From the NCBI GenBank assembly GCA_002105175.1, contig MCGE01000004.1:806001-870000 (forward strand): a stretch of 64,000 bases of DNA, written 5' to 3'. The stretch's first letter is position 1. Each line of letters starts with the position of its first letter. Positions 35,641-46,235 of this stretch are shown here, piece by piece. The notes beneath the pieces were generated by a model. That model made no database searches, was not told where the DNA came from, and saw only the letters and a list, made by a program, of their open reading frames with translations. The stretch comes from Absidia repens (taxonomy: Eukaryota; Mucoromycota; Mucoromycetes; Mucorales; Cunninghamellaceae). The translations under genes and the position numbers were made by a program.

Positions 35641-36582
35641 TCAACAGCATCCACTACCTCCACCTTGGTTTTGTCCAACTGAAGTTCCTTGCCCAATAAA
35701 TACCGAAGATTTTTGTTGCTGTTCTTGATTTTGTATTGCTGCCCCCATTGTTTCCTTGATTTGTTTGGCCATCGACAAAAAGGCTTTTTCCACGTTGACA
35801 GATTCCTTTGCAGACGTCTCCAAGAATGGTATACCCAGTGTGTCAGACAATTCCTGTGATATTAAACCGTAGAGTGTTAATTATTCATAAACTATTTGCT
35901 TTTCTATTTAATTCTCTTACCTTGAGTTGTTCAGTTTGTATTACTTTTTGATCTGTTAGGTCATTCTTGTTTCCGATCAGTAACTTGTTGACACCTTCAG
36001 ATGCATATCTACCAATTTCATTGAGCCATAATTTGATATTGTTGAAGGAATCCGGATCAGTCACGTCATATACAACAATAATCCCATGTGCACCTCGGTA
36101 ATATGAAGAAGTAATGGTACGGAATCTTTCCTGACCAGCAGTGTCCCACTATATAGTACGTTGCAGATATTGCAGGCAAAAAAAAAGCCGTTGTTAAAAA
36201 ATATGATAGCCATAGAAATAAAATGTGCAGAGGATATAAACTTACTATTTGCAGTTTGACTATTTTCCCTTCCAATTCAATTGTTCGTATTTTCTAAAGT
36301 GCGCAATAACAAGTATAGTCAGTGGTTGAACAATCCCTCCAAAAAAAAAAAAAAAAAAAAAGTCAATACTTACAAAGTCAACGCCTATCGTCGATATGTA
36401 GTTGTCAGTAAATGTATCATCAGCAAACCGGAGTAGCATGCATGATTTCCCAACACCCGAATCACCAATCAGCAATATCTTGAGGAGATAGTCACTACAA
36501 TTAATTAATTAAAAAAACAGGAGATGAATTACTATACTGAATATTGTCCAGCTTCTATGCATATTTACTATTCGGGATCCAT
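35641..36582 (-). CDS. YPT1: Rab1/Ypt1 small GTPase
   Basis: Five exons: 36582-36569 (14 nt), 36494-36374, 36293-36246, 36148-35921, 35853-35641; 207 aa, the usual Ypt1 length (206 in yeast). The start [22 protein letters not shown] is the canonical Ypt1/Rab1 opening. G motifs are GDSGVGKS, the switch-I T in [20 protein letters not shown] and ETSAK. The [16 protein letters not shown] block is Rab1-specific. The C-terminal GGGSGCC carries two Cys for geranylgeranylation. It controls ER-to-Golgi transport and early autophagy, cycling between cytosol and Golgi membrane. Intron 2 carries a 21-base A tract (T in sense). Confidence 0.97.
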
Positions 36583-36851
36583 AATATCGTCAAGGGCTTG
36601 ATAAAAAAAATAAAAATAAAAAAGCAAGAAAGTTAAATAAAGAACGAGAAGGGAAGTAAAAACGGTATGAATTATGATATAAGATCATATCATGCCAAAC
36701 TCCCCGACACAAAACAAAAAACCCCTCCACCACGACTTACCGAATATAGCTCTTTCCATTTCACGCACATAATATCATTCAAACACCTCCAAACAAAACA
36801 CAATAGCAAAAAAGAACAATGTTGTACAGTGCAGGAGCTCCAATGCATATT

Positions 36852-37097
36852 TTATTGACGATGAAGTTTATGTTGTTCAAAGAATGAATTCATATCAAAA
36901 TCAGGGAAGAAGAATTGAATTTCTTGGCGTGCATTATCATCCGAGTCTATAAAACACCGTTAGTAATTAAAAAAAAACCCCCCAATTAGATATAAAGGAC
37001 TTACCTGATCCATGGAATGAGTTTCTTGTATCTGTTAGTCCGTATAAAGCACGCAAAGTATCGGGTTGATGAATCCTTGCCCTACAAAGTTGGTGAC

Positions 37098-37141
<44 letters not shown>

Positions 37142-37616
37142 AATGAATATCTATCTATTTTATCACGCAACAGTTGTTTGTTGTTTTACCGGACAGGATG
37201 TGTAGGTCCAATCAAACTTCTCCATTTTTTTATGGCATCGGATGAGGATAAAATATACGCTTGGAAGGGTCCACTGCACGTCAAAAATGGACAAATTGGT
37301 AAAGAAATACAACAGCATTCAAGGGAAAAAGTTTTTATTTTCTTTACCTAGTCATGTATCCACAAAGTCGATGGTAAAAGAATTTTCCTTCATGTTCGGC
37401 GTAAAAGCGACCAGCTTCTTGTTCAGTCCACAATACATCTCGACTCTGGACAATGTCAAGTTGATGTTCAGCCATGGTGTGTTGGATCTTGGGTATCAAT
37501 GATTTATCAGCACATATGTCTGGCTTCAACAATGCTAGAGTAAGTTGTGTCGTTCGTAATTGAGTGGTCTTTTGTGCTGTTATCGTTGAATAGTGTCGTA
37601 AAATGGAAACCGTCAT
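36852..37616 (-). CDS. Nucleoside diphosphate kinase, NME6-like
   Basis: Four exons (37616-37348, 37273-37190, 37081-37005, 36946-36852), 174 aa. LTLALLKPDICADKSLI opens the NDK fold. The catalytic His lies in RNSFHGSDS, which is rebuilt across the exon 3/4 junction. The end FFFPDFDMNSF is like the group-II NME6 proteins. The N-terminal MTVSILRHYSTITAQ is amphipathic and basic, suggesting mitochondrial targeting, as reported for NME6. NDKs transfer gamma-phosphate between nucleoside triphosphates, although NME6 itself has weak activity. Intron 2 contains a 42-base A tract (37099-37140), acting as an extreme polypyrimidine tract in sense. Confidence 0.88.
37099..37140. repeat. Homopolymer tract, A42, in an intron
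   Basis: Forty-two consecutive A by count, inside intron 2 of the NME6-like gene, 16 bases upstream of its acceptor in the sense direction. Confidence 0.95.
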
Positions 37617-39410
37617 TTTTGTGTAGAGTTCAAGGGAAAAAAGCAAGGGCGCAAAAAAAAAAAAAAAAAAAAAACAAGCCGACCAATCTGCCCAATTCCA
37701 TATTGAAACACCGCCCTAACGAATTTCTTGTCAGGGCCATCAACATATAAAAACAATGACTTGAGTATAGTTGACTTATTGCTTTTTGTATTAAAGTGAT
37801 GCATGTATGGAGATCGTGTTTGAAGGAAACAGGGACTACAGTATATCAAAAAGTAAAAAAGTAAAAAATCAGTATGTCTAGTATTGTACAGCTTAGCGTA
37901 GAAAAATCCTTCATAATAATTGCTACGAATTGAATTTATCCGCGTTAGTAACGTGATGATAATAAGCGGTATTATTGCGAAAAGGAGAGAAAGCCAAGGA
38001 GGTGAATTTTGAGTTATAGTCAAAGACGGACACTGAAAACTACAGCTTGAGATCACAGTTGAAAGTTTTTTTGTTTTTTTTTGTGGACTAGAGGCTCACT
38101 CCACTATCAAATATAGCATGTACGTTGCACTATTAGTGTAAGTTAAATAATACGATGGATATATATTTTCCTATGAAAATAAATGTGGAGCTTTTGAATA
38201 CAAAGACAAAAATGCGTTTATCCATCATGATAAAATATAGTACTACGGAAGAAAAATGACACTTACTCAGATTGGGGTAGTGAAACCACCTTTTCAGGGC
38301 AATTCTGCAAAAATGGTTACTTTGATTGCAAAAAAAAAAACGTTTAAACTTTATAGGGCAGGTTTCGAATGAGCATACTGATTCATGCACTACTATCAAT
38401 TTAGATGAAATCGTACTATATGATACCTCTTGAATACTAAATAAGCACGCTAGAAGCAACCCAGAAGAAGTAGTATACATAAAGATTTAGTACATAGTTT
38501 AGATGAAAAATGTAACCCGTTGTTTTGACTTGGAAAATAAGGGACCACCGTAGTGACAGTAATAAGATCTTCAATTGCAACGTATCGTTCTTTTTTTTCT
38601 CATATCACCCATAAAAGATGGATATGATTGAGTAGGCAATATATCTTGACCAATGATATAACAGAATTCCAACAACTTTGACCTTTTTTTTTTTTTTTTA
38701 CAATTCCACGAGCTTATTTTCATATTGCAGTGACACATGGAAATAGTTGTTCATTTCGGCTATCGAATCGAGGATTAAAATCCCGGGTTATCGAGAGCAT
38801 GCGTTACCCTTTTTGATAGTCTTTTGCTTGATTAAATCGTAGAAAATAGAACTTGTTAGATACCAAAAGCAGTGAAGAGATCATTCGTATTTGCTTATTT
38901 ACTTATTTATTTATTTATATATGTATGTATGAACCTACCAACAATGGTAGATCATCTGCTGTGTCCAAGAAAAGGAAAAACCTTACATTTGTATATTTTC
39001 ACCAAAATGATAGATCGACAGATTCACTTCAATATATATACGTATATATATATATATATATAATCTTACAATGGGCAATCATAGAGTAAAATGGAAATCG
39101 AAGAAAGTACCTTGACACAAGGAACAAGCAATGCAATCTAGTTGGTGTAACTGAAATTTTTATTTTATTTAAACTTCCGCTTGTTCCACGACTTTTTCAA
39201 ATAAATTTTACTTTTTGAAATTCTGACCTCTCTTTTTTTTTTTTCTTTCTCATTCTTTTTTATTTCTTTCACCCAGTTTGCCCCCTTCCTTTCATTCTTC
39301 TTACCCAAAAACTCAATTTCAGCGGTCATCTTCCGTTGATTATCACCATCTCACAAACTCGTATTCAGCACATTACTTCCAGCAACTCACCCCTTTTTTT
39401 AAATACCTGA
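37617..39410. other. Intergenic, no gene supported
   Basis: About 1.8 kb without a coding signal. It holds A tracts (37653-37674, 38330), (TA)n at about 39034-39061, and a TTTATT-rich stretch near 38900. The last 150 bases are pyrimidine-rich, with TTTTTTTAAATACC shortly before the LysM gene. Confidence 0.45.
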
Positions 39411-40954
39411 ATGCACTTACCTACTTTATCTACTCTTGGACTTTTTGTCCTTGCTACTGCCCAATTCGTTTCAGCTCAAAACACAGCCGATACCGATGAT
39501 ATTGCATATGCTCCCCAAGCTTATTCTGACTATTATCTCGCTCCATTTGGTGACGAATCCGTTCCCGAAGTCGATTTTGAACTTGTTGAACGTGACGAGC
39601 ACGCTGGCTCTATCCCTGAACCTTTCGTTCAATTGGCCAAACGCGCTGAATGTGCCAAATATCACACTGGTATGAATATCATTGTTTTTCATTATTATCG
39701 TGTCTCACTTTTTTTTTTTTTTAATTGTCTTTTTGATTTATTAAAGCTAGCGGAAGTGATAACTGTATCAATCTTAGCAAGAAGTATGGTATCAAACTTG
39801 ATCAATTCTATGAATGGAACAATGAAGTTGATCACAAGTGCTCCAATTTGCACAATGGAAAGAAATACTGTGTCGAAGTTGGCTCTGGTTCTTCTGACAA
39901 AGATTCTGATGATTCCTCTTCTTCCTCCAGTGGTTGTGCCAAAACTCAAAAAGGTAAGTGCTCTTCCCGAGAAGAAGACGAAAAAAATTGCAACACCAAT
40001 AACCGAAAATATTTATCCACTACATTTACTAATGATTGACTTGTATGCTCGTTATATTATTAGCCACTAGCTCTGACACTTGTGAAAAGCTCGCAAAATC
40101 CAATGGCATTAGCTTGAACACCTTCTACGATTTGAACCCCAACGTACACCGTGGCTCTTGCGATAACATCGACAACGGCAAATCTTACTGTGTCAAAGCC
40201 GGCGGTAAAAGTGATGATGATGTCTCTGGAAAAGTCTCCCAACTCGGCTCAAAAGTACCTCCCAAGAAATCCAACAAGAAACGTCCCTCCACTTCCTCTG
40301 ACAAGAAGGAAAAGCGCACCAAGCTTCAAACCAATACCGCGTTCACTTATTATTGGATTGCAACCCCTGACTCATACAAAACTGGTGGCAAAAAGGTCAC
40401 TATCAAGTCATGCTCTGGTGAATCCCTTGGCAAAGTGTCTGAAGACTATGGCGATGCGTAAGTTCAGAAACATCATTTTTTTTTTTTCGTTTTGTTGATG
40501 TCGTGGTACTTACCACTTTTTTTTCTTTTTATTTGACATATTTCCCAGATTGGTAATGGAAGGTTCCGGGCTCCTTGGTTCCAAGATTGTGAATCTCGGT
40601 GGTTGCTCGTGCTCCAACTACAAGTGCTTCGAAGAAGTGGACAAGAAAGATGATCCTTATGGTTTGACTTCAAATGGCTCTCCCTTACGTCCCTATGTCA
40701 CTATCGCCTCCAACGATTTGAAAATGGGTACCAAGGTCTACATTCCTCAATTAGTCGGTTGGTCTCTCCCTGGTACCAACAAGAAACACAATGGTTGTGC
40801 TCTCGTCAATGATCAATCATGGTCCTTTGGTGGTCACCATATTGATTTCTATATCTACAAGCAAAAGAACTATCAATCCTTGGATAAGCAACATCGTATG
40901 ACCAAGGTCGATATTTACGAAGGTGGTAGCTGTACTATTCAAAACTACCTCTGA
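39411..40954 (+). CDS. Secreted protein with two LysM repeats and a C-terminal 3D (double-psi beta-barrel) domain
   Basis: Four exons (39411-39669, 39747-39953, 40064-40457, 40549-40954), 421 aa. A signal peptide is clear (about 1-22, FVLATAQFVSA). An acidic propeptide-like stretch ends at AKRAECAKY, with KR as a possible Kex2 site. LysM1 covers about 88-140 (DNCINLSKKYGIKLDQFYEWN) and LysM2 about 158-210 (DTCEKLAKSNGISLNTFYDLN), separated by an Asp/Ser linker. After a basic linker, the C-terminal 160 residues hold TYYWIATPDSY, SNGSPLRPYVTIASNDLKMG and DQSWSFGGHHIDFYIY, the pattern of the 3D domain (RlpA/MltA-like barrel). LysM binds chitin or chito-oligomers. A role in wall binding or remodelling is inferred; no enzymatic activity is proven for the barrel here. 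Confidence 0.9.
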
Positions 40955-41799
40955 TCCGTCTTTTATCCCCTGTAGAATAGTACTTTTTTAGTTTGTAGTT
41001 TTTAGTTTTATTCTTCACAATTTTTATACTCAAAATAAACATTTTAAGCCTATCATCACTTGTCTTGCAGTGAATGAACTTTTATGAAAATAATGATTGT
41101 TTTTCTTTTTGATATCTTGTCTCTCTATTTTTATTGTAGCCATTTATGGGTAATATATTTATATATTATTCTTGACATTGTATCTCCAACCTTTACTTTT
41201 TTTTTTTTATTGATACATCATTTAAAATTCCGTTGATGACTTGACAATAGGCATGTTGATGAGTTTATATATACTCACCTGTGTGATATTTTATATCTTT
41301 AATGTCTTTAAGAAAAATCAGTAGTTTTTGTCAATTGGTTTTGCTGATATCTTGTAATTCAGTAGGAACATAAACAATTCTTATGAAAAATGCGTATGTT
41401 ATTAGTTTTACTTGACAATAAGTTGTTTGACCGCATAACAGGATAATAAAGTAGCTATGTAGTTAAAGGATTTTTGTCCTTATGATAAAAAATGAAAAAA
41501 CCTTCTGTATTTGAAGCTGGTCGGTTTGGCTGAGGGATCTAGGAATTGCAACAATGATACGTCTATTAACCAAAAAAAAAAAAAAAAAAAAAAAGAGAGG
41601 AAATGTTTATGCGGGCTAACTAGATATCTTCCAGTACACTCAACTGTTGCATTTTTATGCATCCTTCACTAACTTTTTTCATGTATTTACCACAACCATT
41701 TTTTGTTAACCCATTCAAGAAATCTCTCACCCTTATTTTTTAAGACGAGTACGGACAGAACAAACTAAATGTATGAGAAACAATTTAAAGGTCAAAAAA
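40955..41799. other. Intergenic, 3' flank of the LysM/3D gene
   Basis: AATAAA near 41034. It includes an A tract (41571-41594). No gene supported. Confidence 0.5.
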
Positions 41800-43252
41800 C
41801 AAGACATATTTTATTCAAATGCAGATATAAAGTATGCCATCTAAACTAAGCTATGTAGTCTAATGATAGAGGCGTCTAGGGTATGAGTGGGTGAGTCTGG
41901 GATGTGTATATCCTGTTGTGGAATAAATATAATGTATAATAAACTAGCCCAATCAAAGAGGGTAAGCTATAGTATGTGACAAACTACTATAAGCGAAGGG
42001 GGGTAAGACCGAATTACTTCATCTTGACTGCGGCGGTATCAACAGGAAAGAACAGCCATGATGCCGATAATATAAATGGCGCCGATTTAAAGTCATGAGG
42101 AGAGAACCATTGCATTGACGATGTTACACTATGTTGATTATTGTAAGAAAAGAAACGCAAAACAAACGAGGGGTACCTTTTTGCACAAAAAAAAAAAATA
42201 ACTCCCCACCACCAGGAGGACCACAGAAAACATTTCGAATCCCGCACATGTGATTTTTTATTTCCTGTCTTTTTTTTTTCCGTTTATTTTTTCTTCAACA
42301 TTCAACTTCTATAGGGTTATGCTGAACTTGGAATAGTGTCAGGATTAGTTTAGAAAAGGTTTCAGCTCAGGGATTACAAGCTGCATGGGGAACCCCTTTC
42401 ATTTTGGATCTAGATTCTGAAGACACCATTAGTTGGGCTTTTTGGAGCCTTCATTAGCTTAGTTTTGTGTTAGTTTGTCCATAGTTTGTATCTATATCTG
42501 AATAAAATATGTCTCCTTTTACTGGTTTCAATGAAAAATGTCACAGTAGCTCAATCATGTTTCGTGCAATAGATCCCTTTTTTACCATCGCCCTTTAGTT
42601 GAATTGTTAAACTCCCAATAAATATGTCCTTTAGTCTTCCTCATTCATTCATTGTACCGTACATTGTATTAGCTTCCAATTTCCAATTGTTCCTTTAAAC
42701 TGGTGATGACAGCTTCCCAGTTATCAAAATAGTCTTATTCATTCTACCTCCAATAGATTCCCTTCGTTATAGTAAACATCGCATACCATTACTGTAGTAT
42801 ATACTATTAATTCTTCAATAAAACGTCTTTTTAGAAAAAACCATCTGACTTATTTGATAATGAACATTGTCACTATTCAGCTGTCTTGCGTGTGTCTCAC
42901 TAAACACTTGCTTTCTATAGTTATCCCACTATGATTATTTTCTCCCCACTAAAGACCCAGGGATTGGTTGACAGTCTTAGATCACTTATACGAAATGTAG
43001 CCCACTCAAATACTCATAGTAATCAACTTGGGCCATTCCACCGGCGCAACCTCCTCTAGACTAAACATGTTGTATATATCCAGTTCCTTATTTTTAATGC
43101 ATGTGGTATAATAATAATAATAATATATATATATATAAACAAGCCCAAAATGTAGTCAGTCAAGCCCTAAAGGAATACTTATTTCGATTCAAAATGGCAG
43201 GATTGTCTGATTTCATCAATAATCATCCTCTTTGACCCAGTAGAGCTTGCTT

Positions 43253-43289
<37 letters not shown>

Positions 43290-45320
43290 GGAGTGTGCAA
43301 TTGAATATTGAAAACGAAAGAATGGCACCAGTTAAAGTTTATTTTACGTTCTTGCCAAACTGCACCACAGTCATGATTCTTTGTCTAGAAAGTTTGGAAG
43401 AGTTTAATTGAACACAGCCCAGCCATAATAATGATTCGTCATGAATGATCAATTAAAAACAAGTCAGATACGTGTAACATAATTGCATCAGGTTTATAAA
43501 GTCAGAATTGTCAATGAAATCATTGATTCCTTTTTTATATATAAGAGACGTGATCATCAAAAGTCAAAAGGTTTTATTGATTGATCCAGCCTGAATATAC
43601 GATATATATACGTGTGTGCTTTGCGTTATAACGGAAAGGACATGGTAAAAATGATAACAAAAACGAATGACACAAATGAAAAATATTTCAAAAAGGGTTT
43701 ATTTTATCGTACTTTTGTTGAATGTGTTTCTTGAAGATAATAATAATAAGATATATGTATTGTAGGGGAAGGGCGGGAAACGAGTAATCGAAACAAACAA
43801 GTAGTATAAAAGGGAAGGAATGATACATTAGGGATATATATATGCATGTATATGAGAAGAGTAAAACAGTACGCTATAATTAGCTATAGTGGGAAAGGTA
43901 CTAATCTACAAGATATAAATGGGATTAAAGATGAGGCAAGTGGTCATAGATAAGTGCAAATACTCTATAGGGGAGGGGCTATGCGTACAGCAAAACGTAC
44001 TAGTAAGTAAATGGTTTAAGGCCGCTAGCCAGCACCTTGGTCTTAGTGGGTGAGTTAGAGAGCAAGATCCTGGTAGGATACTTACAAGACATTTACAATA
44101 GCGGCATTGTTCATTTTCAAGTGGGTTAGAGGATTGTTTATAAGGAGGCATATTTTATTGAAGAGCAAATAATATACACTAAATTAGAGTGAGATGGGTT
44201 CATTGTACGAAGGATTTAACGGTAGGAAGGATCTGTTGGTAGAAACATAAGGGAAACTAAAGTGAGATATGAAGAACAGTCAGCACTAATCTAAATGGAT
44301 AAATGGAATATAGGAGCTAATATAATGGGTAGTAGAAGACATACAAAAGACTAAAGGTATAGCTTTTATGGAAGCATAACAACAATCAACAACAATCTAC
44401 AGGGGACCATGGTAACAATGAATCTATTGTACAGAACATGAAACTAATAAAACATTTTTCGTTGAAACAAAAAAAAAAAAAAAAAAAAAAAAGAAAGAGA
44501 CACAATTTATTCAGTTGTAGATACAAACTATGGGCAAAATAACCCAAAACTAAGCTAATGAAGCTCTAAAAAGCCCAACTAATGGTGTCTTCAGAATCTA
44601 GATCCAAAATGAAAGGGGTTCCCCATGCAGCTTGTAATCCCTGAGCTGAAACCTTTTCTAAACTAATCCTGACACTATTCCAAGTTCAGCATAACCCTAT
44701 AGAAGTTGAATGTTGAAGAAAAAATAAACGGAAAAAAAAGAAATGGAAGAAAGAGAGAAGGGGAAAAAAAAAAAAAAAGACAGGAAATAAAAAATCACAT
44801 GTGCGGGATTTGAAATATCTTCTGCAATGGTTCTGGTGGTGGTTTTTTATCCCGTACAAAAAAGGTCCCTTCTTTTCTTTTCAACTCTCTTCCTTTTTAT
44901 AACATTATCAGCATGTTCGTTCCCTTTTTATTAGACATCCCCTTTTGTATTGTCCACACCACTGTTTTTTTCTCACGATGCCTTTGGACTTGCTTCCGAG
45001 TAACTCGACCTAGTTTAGCCCCTTCCCTGCAGACTAGCTTGCCACTTATCATAGAATAGCTTACCCTCTTTAATTGGACTTTAATTGGACTAGTTACCCT
45101 AAGTTATGTTTATTCTACAGAAAATTATTTACACCACATAAAAGTACATTCTCTCTCTCTCTCACATAGTCTCCTCACATTTATATGTGTGTCATAGTAT
45201 TAGTATTAGATCAATTTATGAAGCATAATAAGCGAGCATAAATTGGGGAGTCGCCGTAGCTATACATATCTATATAGGAATAAAATATTTTTTTCTTTTA
45301 ATTTTACATCGTCTGTCATA
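41800..45320. mobile_element. Foldback-like element with long inverted arms (copies R4/R4')
   Basis: About 3.5 kb organised as outer arm (about 41800-42030), core arm plus (42231-43070), unique centre, core arm minus (44110-44830), outer arm (about 44990-45320). Positions 42291-42430 and the reverse complement of 44581-44720 are identical over all 140 bases I compared. Both arms share the variant CCCGCACATGTGATTTTTTA where other copies have CACGTG, so they belong to one element. The outer arms share ATAAACTAGCCCAA and GGTAAG phrases in inverted orientation. The centre holds a 34-T tract (43255-43288) and no long open frame. No transposase is seen, so it is non-autonomous if mobile. No target-site duplication was identified by eye. 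Confidence 0.75.
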
Positions 45321-46235
45321 TATTTAATCTGTCTTGTCGAACGGATATACCCACTCCATACTGTACAGTACTGTGCAAGGTCCCAAATTATGAATCCAAG
45401 ATGAAGTGTTTTCTTATAATGTTTGTATTACATTTTACTAGCACTTATCAAAATAAAATATAAAAAAACTACACTATTTAACAGACATTCCATATAATGA
45501 TGAAATATGTATGATAGATCTCTTTATTTCGTATTCAAAAAAAAAACAAAAAAAAAAAGTGGGGAGGGAAGCTAAACTAATAAATGAACTATGCTATGAC
45601 TATGCACTAATGCTATTCTAAAAGCTAAGTAAATGTAACTGGATTTTTTCCAGTCAGCATGCTGCAGCCTATTGCCTTTCCATCGACGTAACAAAAATAA
45701 GAATCACGTTTTCTAACAGCTTGCACAAGATCAGTGGCATATATGGATTTCAAATAGTAATAAATGAGTCGAGGTATATATTGTGGGGACTGTGAATGTG
45801 TTACCAAAAAGGGATGAGGAAATTTAAAAAAGAGGGACGTTTATTAATAGGCGCCAATTGTGCCAAGCAATAAAGAGATAGAGAAAGTATAAATAAAAGG
45901 AATATCAAGGAGAATAGATATAAAATAAAAAATATACAGTAATAAATAAGATAAAAGGTAAAAGCAAAAAAGGAGGGGTAAAATGTGCGCCGCGAACACC
46001 GAGTCCTTTTTTTTTTGTGTGCCTTGGCCCGTCATGGCAGGTATTCAATATCCGCCGCCTGCCCAATATCAACGGCCCTGTCACCTGTCGATCGCGAATG
46101 AAGTTGGACCGCCAGTATAGTACTGTGGATCTAGTTTGGTATATGCTGCCTATGTAAGAGATGAGTATAGAGTAAATACTGTGGGAAATGAAATTCAATG
46201 TTCAATCAATTCCTTACTATTATCAAATATTCGTT
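45321..46235. other. Intergenic with possible minus-strand exon fragments
   Basis: Two minus-strand stretches have protein-like composition: about 45807-45625 (YIPRLIYYYLKSIY through IGCSMLTGKNPVTFT, then stop) and about 46153-46086 (YTKLDPQYYTGGPTSFAIDR between AG and GT sites). They may be exons of one small gene downstream of the helicase, but I could not join them and recognise no family. Confidence 0.3.

Noticed and set aside
41800..45320. LTR retrotransposon interpretation
   Set aside because: Arms are inverted rather than direct, and no gag/pol-type frame, primer-binding site or TG...CA ends could be recognised.
46032..46120. Plus-strand frame MAGIQYPPPAQYQ
   Set aside because: Only 28 codons with no partner exon; the opposite strand has an equally good reading.
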